Positions 34,871 through 43,711 of a stretch of DNA of 64,000 nucleotides are shown piece after piece. The stretch's first letter is position 1. The number at the start of each line of letters is the position of its first letter. Position numbers and translations under genes: made by a program. Origin of the DNA: Saccharibacillus sp. CPCC 101409 (GTDB taxonomy: Bacteria > Bacillota > Bacilli > Paenibacillales > Paenibacillaceae); the NCBI RefSeq assembly GCF_030518235.1, contig NZ_JAULSA010000001.1:124001-188000 (forward strand), read 5' to 3'. The notes beneath the pieces are model-generated. The model did not search any database. It saw only the letters and a program-made list of their open reading frames with translations, and was not told the DNA's origin.

Positions 34871-36640
34871 ATGGGTCTAGTCTTTAGCTTTTTAAAGAAG
34901 TACCGCACCGCATCCATCCTGGCGCTGCTCATGATGGTGATCGAACTTGCGGTCGAACTGTCGCAGCCGTATCTGATCTCGAAAATCATCGACGAAGGCA
35001 TCGTGCAGTCCGATCTCGGCATCGTCTGGATGTGGGGCGGCATTCTGGTCGCGGGAGCGGCGGTCGCGTTCGCGGCCGGCATCGCCAGTTCCTTTCTCGC
35101 TTCGTACGCCAGCCAGGGATTCGCCAGCGATCTGCGCGGCGCGCTGTATGAGAAAGTGCAGTCGTTCTCGTATTCGGTGTTCAGCCGTTTCGCCACGTCT
35201 TCGCTGATTACGCGGATGACCGGCGATATTACGCAGCTTCAAGATACGGTATTCATGAGTCTGCGGTTTATGACGCGCGTGCCGCTGGTCGTAGCGGGAA
35301 GCGTTATCATGGCGCTGATCGTCAACGTCAAGCTGGGACTGCTGCTGGCGCTGACCGCGCCGCTGCTGTTTGCGTTCGTCATGCTGATTATGCGGCGGGC
35401 GGGAGCGATGTTCAAAAAGGTGCAGCGCCGGCTCGACAAAGTCAACGGCGTGATTCAGGAAAATCTGACCGGTATCCGCTTGATTCGCGTATTCGTGCGC
35501 ATGAAGCACGAGAACGGACGCTTCGCCGCTTCCAGCGGCAAGCTGATGAAAGGCACGGTGTCCGCGCTGCGGCTGACCGAGACCACCATGCCGTTTATCA
35601 TGCTGGTCATGAACGCGGCGATCGTCGCCGTGCTGTGGTTCGGCCGCGCCGATATTTCCTCGGGCGAAGCCAGCGTCGGCGAAGTGGTGGCGGTCGTCAA
35701 CTACGCGCTGCGCACCATCGGGGCACTGTCCGCGTTCTCGTGGATCGCGGTCACGTTCTCGCGGGCCGGCGCTTCGGCGCAGCGGGTACGCGAAGTGATG
35801 GACACCGAGAACTCGGAAGCGGAGAACGCTTCGCCGCCCGCCGCCCGCGCGCAGTCCGCCGATCGCGGTTCTGCCGCGGACCCGGGAGAAGCGATCGAAG
35901 GCGGCGTGGAGTTCGAGCATGTCGTGTTCAAATATCCGACCAGCGATATCAAAGTGCTGGAAGACATCTCGTTCGAGATCGAAGCGGGCCGCCGCGTCGC
36001 GATCATGGGCGCGACCGGCTCCGGCAAGTCGTCGCTCGTGCAGCTGATTCCGCGTCTGTACGACCGCGATCAGGGACAGATTCGTATCGACGGCCGAGGC
36101 ATCGAAGAGTGGGACGTCGATCTGCTGCGCCGCAGCATCGGCTATGTGCCGCAGGAAGTGCTGCTCTTTACCGGTTCGATCCGCGAGAATATCGCCTGGG
36201 GCCGCGAAGACGCGACGCTCGAAGAGATTACGGAAGCGGCGAAGATCGCGCAGATCCACGAAACGGTCGAGAAACTGCCGAACGGCTACGATACGCAGCT
36301 GGGCCAGCGCGGCGTCAATTTGTCCGGCGGCCAGAAGCAGCGTTTGTCGATCGCGCGCGCCCTGGTGCGCCGCCCGGCGATCCTGATTCTCGACGACAGC
36401 ACGAGCGCGCTCGATGTGGCGACGGAGTCCAAGCTGCTGGGCGCGCTGGAAAGCATCTCCTGCACCACATTCCTGATTACGCAGAAGATCAGCTCCACCC
36501 AGGCGGCGGATTTGATCCTGCTGCTGGACGAAGGCAAACTGATCGCCGGAGGCACGCATGGCGAACTGATGCGCGGCTCCGAGCTGTACCGCCATATCTA
36601 CGAATCCCAATTTGAAAAGGGGGAAGCGCTGCATGCCTAA
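34871..36640 (+). CDS. ABC exporter half-transporter, degenerate-site subunit (YheI/BmrC-like)
   Basis: 589 residues: six-helix membrane domain (1-310) then nucleotide-binding domain. Walker A is GATGSGKSS, the signature LSGGQ is intact, but Walker B reads ILDDSTSALD with Asp at the catalytic Glu position, and the switch reads ITQKISST with no His. This is the non-hydrolytic site pattern of heterodimeric exporters such as BmrCD. The ATG at 34871 is seven bases after GGAGG; ATG 34865 is too close. It overlaps the partner gene by 8 bp. Likely a multidrug or lipid exporter. Confidence 0.92.
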   Translation: MGLVFSFLKKYRTASILALLMMVIELAVELSQPYLISKIIDEGIVQSDLGIVWMWGGILVAGAAVAFAAGIASSFLASYASQGFASDLRGALYEKVQSFSYSVFSRFATSSLITRMTGDITQLQDTVFMSLRFMTRVPLVVAGSVIMALIVNVKLGLLLALTAPLLFAFVMLIMRRAGAMFKKVQRRLDKVNGVIQENLTGIRLIRVFVRMKHENGRFAASSGKLMKGTVSALRLTETTMPFIMLVMNAAIVAVLWFGRADISSGEASVGEVVAVVNYALRTIGALSAFSWIAVTFSRAGASAQRVREVMDTENSEAENASPPAARAQSADRGSAADPGEAIEGGVEFEHVVFKYPTSDIKVLEDISFEIEAGRRVAIMGATGSGKSSLVQLIPRLYDRDQGQIRIDGRGIEEWDVDLLRRSIGYVPQEVLLFTGSIRENIAWGREDATLEEITEAAKIAQIHETVEKLPNGYDTQLGQRGVNLSGGQKQRLSIARALVRRPAILILDDSTSALDVATESKLLGALESISCTTFLITQKISSTQAADLILLLDEGKLIAGGTHGELMRGSELYRHIYESQFEKGEALHA

Positions 36641-38489
36641 CGCGCTGACCGAGCCGTTTCGCCAGCCGAGACCGCCGGTCATCGCCGATCCGTCGAAGGC
36701 GGGCGGCGACCACAAGAAACCGAAAAAAAGAGCGAAAAACGTTTCCGGCACGCTGGCGCGCATCTGGACCTACCTGGCCCGCCGCAAGCTGAAACTGTCG
36801 CTCGTGCTGTTTATGGTGCTGATTACCTCGGCGCTGTCGCTGCTCGGCCCGTACATGATCGGGGTGGCGGTCGACGACTACCTGGACGGCTCGCGCGAGT
36901 TCTGGGGCATGGGCTGGGTCGCGTTCCTGATCGTGCTCGGCGTCGTATACCTGCTGAATCCGCTGACCATGTTTCTGCAAAGTATCTGGATGATCGAGAT
37001 CGCGCAGGAAACGGTGTACCGGATGCGCGTCGATCTGTTTTCCCATCTGCACAAGCTTCCTATCCCGTTCTTCGGCAAACGCCAGCAGGGCGAGCTGATG
37101 AGCCGGGTCACGAACGATATCGAAAATGTCAGCGGAACGCTGAACAGCTCGGCGATCCAGATCTTCTCCAGCGTGCTGATCCTGATCGGGACGCTCGGCG
37201 TGATGCTGAGTCTCAGCCCGCTGCTGACGCTGCTCACCTTTATCGTCGTGCCGCTGATGGCGTTCGGCATGCGCTGGATCACCCGGCGCACCGGCCCGCT
37301 GTTCAAAGAACGCCAGAGCAATCTGGGCGACCTGAACGGCTATATCGAAGAAACGCTGTCCGGGCAGCGCATCATCAAAGCGTTCTCGCAGGAAGATCGC
37401 GTCAAGCGCGAATTCGGCGAGCGCAACGAGCGTATCCGGCTGTCGGGCTTCTGGGCGCAGACCATTTCCGGCATGATCCCCAAGCTGATGAACGGCCTGA
37501 ACAACCTGAGCTTCGCGCTCGTCGCGGGCATCGGCGGCATTCTGGCGATCAACGGCCAGGTGACGATCGGGATCATTATTATCTTCGTGGAGTACGCGCG
37601 CCAGTTCACCCGTCCGCTGAACGATCTGGCGAACCAGTGGAACACGCTGCTGTCCGCCATCGCGGGCGCGGAGCGGGTGTTCGAGATCATGGACGAAGAC
37701 GTGGAAAATAAAGACGAAGGTAAAGCGGCGAAGCTGGATAAAGTCGAAGGCGCCGTCAAGTTCGAAGGCGTATCGTTCGGCTACGACGAAGGGCAGACGA
37801 CCCTGTCCGATATCTCGTTCGAAGCCAAGCCGGGCGAAACGATCGCGCTGGTCGGACCGACGGGCGCCGGCAAAACGACGCTGATCCAGCTGCTGTCTCG
37901 TTTCTACGACGCCAGCGGCGGACGGATCACGATCGACGGCCGCGAGATCGGCAGCATCCAGCGGGAGAATCTGCGCTCGCATATGGCGTTCGTGCTCCAG
38001 GATACGTTTCTGTTCGAAGGCACGATCCGCGAAAATATCCGTTACGGCCGGCTCGACGCCACCGACGAAGAGATCGAGGAAGCGGCTAAGCTCGCCAACG
38101 CGCATTCGTTTATCGCGCGGCTGGAAGGCGGCTACGACAAGATGCTGACGGGCGGCGGCAGCGGTATCAGCCAGGGGCAGAAGCAGCTGCTGGCCATCGC
38201 CCGCGCGATGCTCGCCGACCCGGCGATTCTCGTGCTGGACGAAGCGACGAGCAGTATCGACACCGTCACGGAAATCAAGATCCAGCAGGGCCTCCAGCGC
38301 CTGATGAAAGGCCGCACCAGCTTCGTGATCGCCCACCGCCTGAACACGATCCGCCAGGCCGACCAGATCCTGGTGCTCAAGGATGGCGGCCTGCTCGAAC
38401 ACGGTTCGCACGACGAACTGCTGGAGCAGGGCGGCTTCTACAGCGGCCTGTACCACGGGCAGATCGTGCAGGAGGAAGCGGGAGATTAA
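36633..38489 (+). CDS. ABC exporter half-transporter, catalytic subunit (YheH/BmrD-like)
   Basis: 618 residues. After a charged 40-residue N-terminal tail come the membrane domain and a nucleotide-binding domain with GPTGAGKTT, LVLDEATSSIDT (canonical Glu) and FVIAHRLNTI (canonical His). The signature is ISQGQ. It pairs with the preceding degenerate subunit, giving one consensus ATP site per dimer. ATG 36633 overlaps the upstream stop and has AAAAGGGGG about ten bases before it. Confidence 0.93.
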   Translation: MPNALTEPFRQPRPPVIADPSKAGGDHKKPKKRAKNVSGTLARIWTYLARRKLKLSLVLFMVLITSALSLLGPYMIGVAVDDYLDGSREFWGMGWVAFLIVLGVVYLLNPLTMFLQSIWMIEIAQETVYRMRVDLFSHLHKLPIPFFGKRQQGELMSRVTNDIENVSGTLNSSAIQIFSSVLILIGTLGVMLSLSPLLTLLTFIVVPLMAFGMRWITRRTGPLFKERQSNLGDLNGYIEETLSGQRIIKAFSQEDRVKREFGERNERIRLSGFWAQTISGMIPKLMNGLNNLSFALVAGIGGILAINGQVTIGIIIIFVEYARQFTRPLNDLANQWNTLLSAIAGAERVFEIMDEDVENKDEGKAAKLDKVEGAVKFEGVSFGYDEGQTTLSDISFEAKPGETIALVGPTGAGKTTLIQLLSRFYDASGGRITIDGREIGSIQRENLRSHMAFVLQDTFLFEGTIRENIRYGRLDATDEEIEEAAKLANAHSFIARLEGGYDKMLTGGGSGISQGQKQLLAIARAMLADPAILVLDEATSSIDTVTEIKIQQGLQRLMKGRTSFVIAHRLNTIRQADQILVLKDGGLLEHGSHDELLEQGGFYSGLYHGQIVQEEAGD

Positions 38490-38526
38490 ATCGGAATTCA
38501 TAAAGAAAAGAATCGCGGATTACAAC

Positions 38527-38556
38527 GGCTTCGCCTTCGGGCGGAGTCTTTTTTTT
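38527..38556 (+). terminator. Rho-independent terminator
   Basis: GGCTTCGCC (38527-38535), TTCG loop, GGCGGAGTC (38540-38548), with G-U pairs, then eight T. Ends the ABC exporter operon. Confidence 0.8.
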
Positions 38557-38573
38557 GCGAAAAACAGCTTATC

Positions 38574-38600
38574 GGTCACAAAAGAAGCCCGCCGCTCGTT
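38574..38600 (+). promoter_or_regulatory. Candidate ECF41-type promoter
   Basis: GGTCACA (38574-38580), 16 bp, CGTT (38597-38600) closely matches the TGTCACA/CGTC pattern reported for ECF41 sigma factors. It sits upstream of the oxidoreductase gene that precedes the ECF41-type sigma gene, as expected for autoregulation. Confidence 0.55.
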
Positions 38601-38631
38601 CCATGCACATCACCGGAAAGGGGAGAAGAAA

Positions 38632-39846
38632 ATGAAAACGAGCGAGGCGGCGGTTGTGGAACGGAAACATGGGCGGACGGCGCAAAACGGAGCGTTTACC
38701 GTCGTCGTGATCGGAGGCGGGTACGCGGGATTGCAAACTCTGCTTGCGCTGCGCAAGGAACTCGGCCCGGATGCGGCGAATCTCATCTTGATCGATCGAA
38801 ACGAAAGCCATCTGCAAAAAGTCATGCTGTTTCGCAGAGCGGCATCTGCGGAGAACATCGAAGTGCCGTTTACGCGGCTGCGGCGGCACGGCGCGGCGTT
38901 TATCCGGGCCGAGGTACGGAATATCGACCGGGAGTCCCGCGCGGTCGAACTTGAGCTTCCGGACGGAACAAAGGCCGTTCAATCGTACGACCGCCTTGTG
39001 ATCGCCGCGGGTAGCATCGCGGCGGCCGCTCCGGCGGACCGGGGCGGCATCGAGCTGGCGGGTCCGGGGGAAGCGGACCGGATTCGCGGCGAGCTGCGCC
39101 GCCTGGTCGATCGGGCCGCGGGCGGCGGGACGATGCCGCGGGTCGTTGTGGTAGGCGGCGGCGCGTCGGGCATCGAGACGGCGGCCGAGATCGCGGCCGG
39201 ACTCAAGCGGATGGCCGCGCAGGCGGGGCTTCCGGCGGAGCGGGGCGCCGCCGTCACGCTGCTCGACCGGGGCGAGCGTCTGCTGCCGCAGGCGTCCGCT
39301 TATGTGAGCGGCCGGCTGGAGGCCGAGCTGCGCAAAGCGGGCGTCGAGACGCTGAGCGGGCGCAGGGCGGCGCGCTTCGCGGACGGCGCGGTCGAGCTGG
39401 AAAGCGGCGAACGCCTGGACGCCGGTCTGTGCATATGGACGACCGGACAGCGGGCGAATCCGGTCTGCGCGGCCTGGGGGCTGCCCGTCGATCCCGAGGG
39501 GCGGGTACTTACGGAAACCGGCTACCGGTTGAAGGGCTCGGCGGATATTTACGCGGTCGGCGACTGCGCGAGGGTCTGCGATCCGTCCACCGGCCGGATC
39601 GACGGAATGAGCTGCCGCGAAGCGACCGCCCAGGCGCGCCTGCTGGCGAAAGCCATCGCCGCGGATTGGGAACATCGCCCTGCGCCCGCGCACCGCGCGG
39701 CTCCGTTCGTGCTGTGTCTTGCGCTCGGGCCGGATCGGGGCTTTGCCTGGACCCGATTCCTGCATCGGGACATCGTCCTGACCGGGGCGCTCGGCTTGAA
39801 AGCGCGGGAATATACGTGGAGCCTGACGAATCTGCTCGGCAAATAA
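38632..39846 (+). CDS. FAD-dependent pyridine nucleotide oxidoreductase (NDH-2-like), ECF41 partner
   Basis: 404 residues. The N-terminal FAD-binding Rossmann motif is VVVIGGGYAG (about 26-35) and the second NAD-binding one is VVVVGGGASGIETAAEIA (about 165-180); DIYAVGDCARV is the FAD ribityl/ATG-like motif. Overall it resembles NADH dehydrogenase type II/AIF-like enzymes. GGAAAGGGGAG precedes ATG 38632. The sigma gene starts 22 bp downstream. Oxidoreductases of this kind are common ECF41-associated genes. Confidence 0.88.
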   Translation: MKTSEAAVVERKHGRTAQNGAFTVVVIGGGYAGLQTLLALRKELGPDAANLILIDRNESHLQKVMLFRRAASAENIEVPFTRLRRHGAAFIRAEVRNIDRESRAVELELPDGTKAVQSYDRLVIAAGSIAAAAPADRGGIELAGPGEADRIRGELRRLVDRAAGGGTMPRVVVVGGGASGIETAAEIAAGLKRMAAQAGLPAERGAAVTLLDRGERLLPQASAYVSGRLEAELRKAGVETLSGRRAARFADGAVELESGERLDAGLCIWTTGQRANPVCAAWGLPVDPEGRVLTETGYRLKGSADIYAVGDCARVCDPSTGRIDGMSCREATAQARLLAKAIAADWEHRPAPAHRAAPFVLCLALGPDRGFAWTRFLHRDIVLTGALGLKAREYTWSLTNLLGK

Positions 39847-39868
39847 AAGAAAAGAAAGGAGGCGTTCT

Positions 39869-40798
39869 ATGGAGCGGGACACGGAGCGGCTGTATACCCG
39901 GTACCGGCCGCTGCTTTTTTCGCTGGCTTACCGGATGCTGGGCACGGCGGCGGACGCGGAGGACGTCGTGCACGACGTGTTTATCCGGCTGGAAGAGCAG
40001 CCGATCGAAGCCAAAGCGCATATGAAAGCCTATCTGTGCAAAATGACGACCAACCGCTGCCTGGATGTGCTCAAAAGCGCGCGGGTCAAGCGCGAGGTCT
40101 ACATCGGGCCGTGGCTGCCCGAGCCCGTGCCGACGGGCGAGCACGATCCGGCGGCTGTTTATTTGCAGGACGAGAGTGTCTCTTACGCGATTCTGCTGCT
40201 GCTGGAATCGCTGGAACCCGAGGAACGCGCGGTGTATATCCTGCGCGAAGCGTTCGCATTCGATTATCGGACGATTGCGGAAGCCGTCGGCCGTTCGGAA
40301 GCGTCCTGCCGCAAGACGATGAGCCGGCTGCGCCCGAAGCTGGCCGCGGCGCTGCCCGAAGCCGGGCTGCTGAGCGCCGCCGAAGCGGAGCCGCTGGCGC
40401 GGCAGTTCCTGCACGCCGCGCGCACGGGCGATATGCAGGGCATGATGGAGCTGCTGCATCCCGATGTCGTGCTGCGGGCGGACGGGGGCGGCCGCGTAAC
40501 CGCCGCGGTTCGTCCGGTATCCGGCGCGTCTTCGGTCGCGGCGTTTCTGGGCGGACTGTTCCGCAAATATATCGGCTTGGCGGCAAATCCCGAATCCGCG
40601 CCCGAACCGGATGCGAACAATGCTGTGCAGGCGGCGGGCGAGCCCCTGTCGCTCCGCAGCGTAAACGGCCGGACGGGAATCGTGTTTACCGACGGGCAAA
40701 CGGCAAATACGGTATTCGTCGTCGAAGCGTCCGCCGGACGGATTACATCCGTGTACGTTGTGCGCAATCCCGAGAAGCTGGAGCGGATTCGGGGATAA
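39869..40798 (+). CDS. ECF41-family RNA polymerase sigma factor (SigJ-like)
   Basis: 309 residues. Region sigma-2 lies at about 8-75 (YRMLGTAADAEDVVHDVF) and sigma-4 at about 105-160. The linker carries WLPEP (82-86) and the fused C-terminal SnoaL-like domain (about 170-305) carries DGGGR (205-209), two motifs that define ECF41. In this group the C-terminal domain replaces a separate anti-sigma factor, and both activates and restrains the protein. AAAGGAGG precedes the ATG. The oxidoreductase upstream is the probable target gene. Confidence 0.92.
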   Translation: MERDTERLYTRYRPLLFSLAYRMLGTAADAEDVVHDVFIRLEEQPIEAKAHMKAYLCKMTTNRCLDVLKSARVKREVYIGPWLPEPVPTGEHDPAAVYLQDESVSYAILLLLESLEPEERAVYILREAFAFDYRTIAEAVGRSEASCRKTMSRLRPKLAAALPEAGLLSAAEAEPLARQFLHAARTGDMQGMMELLHPDVVLRADGGGRVTAAVRPVSGASSVAAFLGGLFRKYIGLAANPESAPEPDANNAVQAAGEPLSLRSVNGRTGIVFTDGQTANTVFVVEASAGRITSVYVVRNPEKLERIRG

Positions 40799-40812
40799 CA
40801 TCGTTTTCGACC

Positions 40813-40849
40813 TATAGAATCTTTTTTACGCGGACCCGCAGATTCTATA
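40813..40849. repeat. 9-bp inverted repeat in intergenic region
   Basis: TATAGAATC (40813-40821) and GATTCTATA (40841-40849). No U-tract; could be an operator or weak hairpin between the sigma gene and the peptidase gene. Confidence 0.5.
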
Positions 40850-40912
40850 ACCTGCCGCCTGCCCCCTCGTGCCTATAATGAAACGAATACCGCACAGGGG
40901 AGATGAGCAGAC

Positions 40913-42145
40913 ATGACGGCAGGAGAAATCGGAAGAGCCGGCGAAGCGCCGGCGGCCGAAACGGGAACCGCGCGGGCCGCCGATCCGGCAGCCGGCAAGA
41001 ACGCCGGGTGGGACTGGGCGCAGGCCGAGCGGGAGATGCTGGAGCTGATCGGACAGCTCGTCGATATCGACAGCGGAACGTTCGACAAAGAAGGCGTGGA
41101 CCGGGTCGGCGGCTTGCTGGCGGAAGAGTACCGGAAGCTCGGCTTCAAGGTCGAAGCGCAGCGGCGCGAGGAGAGAGGCGACAATCTGCTGATTACGCAT
41201 CCGTACGGCAGGAAAGCGGATATTCTGGCGATCGCGCATATGGATACGGTATTTCCGAAAGGAACCGCGTCGAAGCGGCCTTTTTCGCGGGATGAACGCA
41301 AAGCCTACGGACCGGGCGTGATGGATATGAAAGCGAGCCAGATCACGACGCTGTACGCGCTGAAATACCTGATCGCTTCGGGCAGTCCGGCTTACCGGGA
41401 CGTGCGCCTTGTGCTGAACACCGACGAGGAAGTAGGCTCCGTCCACTCGCGGCAGCTGATCGAGGAGCAGGCCCGGCAGAGCCGGTATGCCCTGATCGTC
41501 GAACCGAGCGACGACGAAGGCACGCTGGTCACGGGGCGGCGCGGCGGAGGCAAATACTATTTGTCCGTTGCCGGCATTGCGGCGCACTCGGGCGCGGAAC
41601 CGGAGAAAGGGCGCAGCGCCATCGCCGAGCTGGCGCACAAGATCCTCAAGCTGCACGCGCTGACCGACGCCGAAGCGGGCATCCACGTCAATGTCGGCGT
41701 GATCTCCGGGGGCACGTCGAGCAACACGATCGCGCCGCACGCGCAGGCCAATATCGACGTGCGCATGGAAACTGCGGAACAGGCGGCCGAGCTCGACCGC
41801 CGCGTGCGCGAAATCTGCTCGTCGGTCGATATCGAAGGCACGAGCCTGGAGCTTACCGGCGGCATCACGCGCCCGCCGATGATTCCGACGCAGGCGTCGG
41901 AACGCCTGCTGGGCATCGTGCAGGAAGAATCGCTGAAGCTGGGCGAGCGCATCGTCGACAAGAAAGTCGGCTCCGGCTCGGACGGGAATCTGACCGCCTC
42001 GGTCGGCATCCCGACGATCGACGGTCTGGGCCCGAGAGGCGGCAGCGCGCACAGCGCGGACGAATACCTGCTGCTCGACTCGCTGATTCCGCGAACGAAG
42101 CTGCTGGCGGCGGTGATCGAGCGGCTGAGCGGCGAGCGGGAGTAA
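40913..42145 (+). CDS. M20-family metallopeptidase (glutamate carboxypeptidase-like)
   Basis: 410 residues. After a low-complexity N-terminal tail (about 1-35) the catalytic domain shows AHMDTVFPKGT (zinc His and Asp), GPGVMDMKAS (bridging Asp), LNTDEEVGS (general base Glu and zinc Glu), VEPS, and the late SAHSADEYLLLDSLIPR with the last zinc His. A dimerisation domain lies between about 200 and 310. It resembles carboxypeptidase G2-type enzymes that release C-terminal glutamate. No signal peptide. AGGGGAGATGAG precedes the ATG. Confidence 0.9.
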   Translation: MTAGEIGRAGEAPAAETGTARAADPAAGKNAGWDWAQAEREMLELIGQLVDIDSGTFDKEGVDRVGGLLAEEYRKLGFKVEAQRREERGDNLLITHPYGRKADILAIAHMDTVFPKGTASKRPFSRDERKAYGPGVMDMKASQITTLYALKYLIASGSPAYRDVRLVLNTDEEVGSVHSRQLIEEQARQSRYALIVEPSDDEGTLVTGRRGGGKYYLSVAGIAAHSGAEPEKGRSAIAELAHKILKLHALTDAEAGIHVNVGVISGGTSSNTIAPHAQANIDVRMETAEQAAELDRRVREICSSVDIEGTSLELTGGITRPPMIPTQASERLLGIVQEESLKLGERIVDKKVGSGSDGNLTASVGIPTIDGLGPRGGSAHSADEYLLLDSLIPRTKLLAAVIERLSGERE

Positions 42146-42226
42146 GCAAACCGGAAGCGGCTGTTCAATCCAGTTGACTTTTGGGTTGATTTTCCAAAAG
42201 ACAGAGTCCTATTTTTGGCAAACAAA

Positions 42227-42267
42227 ATGCGGACAGCCCTTTTCGCTGAGAAAAGGGCTGTCCGCAT
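42227..42267. terminator. Very strong bidirectional terminator
   Basis: An 18-bp perfect stem (42227-42244 with 42250-42267, loop GCTGA); ATGCGGACAGCCC is the left arm's start. The minus-strand 3' side is GCATTTTGTTT. It lies between convergent genes. Confidence 0.88.
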
Positions 42268-42291
42268 GCTTTACGGGCAGCGAGTACCTTG

Positions 42292-42732
42292 TCAATTCCG
42301 TTTCGCAAAATAGATCCACATCGAGTAAAACAAAACGACCATGAACAGCAGCGCGCCCAGAAGAGAGAAAAACACCGCGGCGTTCAAAAATCCGGCAATC
42401 ACCGTGGCGACGCCAAGCGCGGCAAACATGACCAGAGCCGTCATCGAAGCCGTTTTTTGGATAATCAGGCCGAAACGTTCGTCGTTTTCTTCGATACGCA
42501 TCTTTTTGAGCGCGGCATCGTTTCTGGAACCTTTAATATTTTGCGCAAGAAACCCCAGAATCACAAGCTCCAATCCGAAAAAAATGCCTTGATGGAATCC
42601 TTTCGTAAAGCTGTTCAAGATCGGCAGCTCCGAGCGGTACAGCATGAATCCTGCATAAATCAACGCCACCCCTACCGCCAATGCCGTCAATACGCGAATA
42701 CGGGTCCGTACTTTTTGGTGAAAAAGGTCCAT
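42292..42732 (-). CDS. Small four-helix membrane protein beside an XRE regulator
   Basis: 146 residues with about four transmembrane helices, two near the N-terminus (VLTALAVGVALIYAGFML and HQGIFFGLELVILGFLA) and two near the C-terminus. A cytoplasmic loop KMRIEENDERFGLI joins them; this resembles membrane proteins often paired with short XRE regulators. GGAGGAA lies seven bases before ATG 42732, at the end of the regulator gene, so the two are cotranscribed. Function unknown. Confidence 0.8.
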   Translation of the reverse strand: MDLFHQKVRTRIRVLTALAVGVALIYAGFMLYRSELPILNSFTKGFHQGIFFGLELVILGFLAQNIKGSRNDAALKKMRIEENDERFGLIIQKTASMTALVMFAALGVATVIAGFLNAAVFFSLLGALLFMVVLFYSMWIYFAKRN

Positions 42733-42735
42733 CGT

Positions 42736-42939
42736 CTATTCCTCCACTTCGCTGAAATCAAATACTTCTTCGATCGTCAGCCCGAAATAGCGCGCAATCT
42801 TGTAAGCCAATACCAGGGAAGCCGTATATTTGCCGACTTCGAGCGACGTGATCGTTTGCCGGGTGACGCCGACGGCCAGTCCCAACTCTTCCTGCGACAG
42901 CTTGCGCTGCCTGCGCAGTTCCGGGATTCGCGTTTTCAA
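42736..42939 (-). CDS. XRE/Cro-like transcriptional regulator (67 aa)
   Basis: A single helix-turn-helix domain: RRQRKLSQEELGLAVGVTRQTITSLE (about 9-35) followed by IARYFGLTIEEVFDF. No effector domain. Translation starts at TTG 42939, seven bases after GGAGG. Its own promoter overlaps three phased repeats, so it probably represses itself and the membrane protein gene 3 bp downstream. Confidence 0.9.
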   Translation of the reverse strand: MKTRIPELRRQRKLSQEELGLAVGVTRQTITSLEVGKYTASLVLAYKIARYFGLTIEEVFDFSEVEE

Positions 42940-42971
42940 CCGAACTCCTCCCTTGTCTCTTGCAATGTATA

Positions 42972-43025
42972 CTTTGCATTTTTAGTATAGTCAGCTTTGC
43001 ATAAAATATCAAGCCAGCTTTGCAT
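42972..43025 (-). promoter_or_regulatory. Autoregulated promoter with three CTTTGCAT repeats at 23-bp spacing
   Basis: On the minus strand TTGATA-N17-TATACT (43012 to 42984) is a near-consensus promoter. CTTTGCAT occurs on the plus strand at 42972, 42995 and 43018, exactly 23 bp apart, bracketing both hexamers. Confidence 0.75.
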
Positions 43026-43141
43026 TTTGATTTCTTTTTCGAAAAGGTAAACAAAAAACGAGTCTGCGGAATCTTCTTTGCAGCCCGTTTGCATGATCAT
43101 GGTTTATAATAAAAAGAATTGAAAAAGGGGGCGGATGCATC

Positions 43142-43405
43142 GTGTTGGTTTGGTTGATGTTGGGGCTGCTGCTGTGTTGGACCGGAGTCATTGTGTATCG
43201 GGTGATTCGTCACGGCGTACAGCATCATTTCGTCGAAAGTGGAGGAGTGGCAGTCGTGGTATTAACAAGTAGTTGGATCTCTCTTGCGCAAAGCCCGGAT
43301 TGGTTTCGATATGTCTGGTACGGCTTTCTGGCGCTGGCGATTGCTTACATCGCGTACGGGTCGTACGACAAGTACCGCGGGGGAACGGACGGGTTTGGAC
43401 AGTGA
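43142..43405 (+). CDS. Small two-helix membrane protein
   Basis: 87 residues from GTG 43142, with AAAGGGGG about ten bases upstream. One hydrophobic helix is at the N-terminus (LVWLMLGLLLCWTGVIVY) and one lies at about 56-73 (FRYVWYGFLALAIAYIAY). The last 14 residues are hydrophilic. No family recognised. It lies 50 bp ahead of the HicB-like gene. Confidence 0.65.
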   Translation: MLVWLMLGLLLCWTGVIVYRVIRHGVQHHFVESGGVAVVVLTSSWISLAQSPDWFRYVWYGFLALAIAYIAYGSYDKYRGGTDGFGQ

Positions 43406-43455
43406 AGAGCAGTAAAGCGACTTTGAATACCTTTAGAACAGGAGGAATTCAAACG

Positions 43456-43671
43456 ATGATGAAGCATAAGGGATATATAGGAACGGCCGCCTATGATAAA
43501 GAAGCACAGATCTTTCACGGTGAAGTTGTAAACACACGCGACGTTATAACTTTTCAAGCCGATTCATTGGAAAAGTTGAATTCGGCTTTTAAAGATTCGG
43601 TAGACGACTATTTAGAATTTTGTATGGAAAACGAAGAGCATTCAATCCGCTCAGAAGACGGATCTCATTAG
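43456..43671 (+). CDS. HicB-like protein without a HicA partner
   Basis: 71 residues with the HicB partially degraded RNase H-like core: GYIGTAAYDKEAQIFHGEVV, then VITFQADSLEKLNSAFKDSVDDYLEFC. It lacks the usual C-terminal ribbon-helix-helix DNA-binding part, and no hicA-like gene (short, dsRBD-type) is on either side. GGAGG lies ten bases before ATG 43456. It may be an orphan or a remnant of a hicAB locus. Confidence 0.72.
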   Translation: MMKHKGYIGTAAYDKEAQIFHGEVVNTRDVITFQADSLEKLNSAFKDSVDDYLEFCMENEEHSIRSEDGSH

Positions 43672-43694
43672 TAAAGTAAATGAGGTCCGTCTTT
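43655..43694 (+). terminator. Rho-independent terminator overlapping the HicB-like stop codon
   Basis: AAGACGGA and CTCATT (43655-43669) pair with AATGAG and TCCGTCTT, followed by TTTT-like CTTTTCC. The TAG stop is inside the loop. Confidence 0.72.
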
Positions 43695-43711
43695 TCCATA
43701 TCGACTATCAA

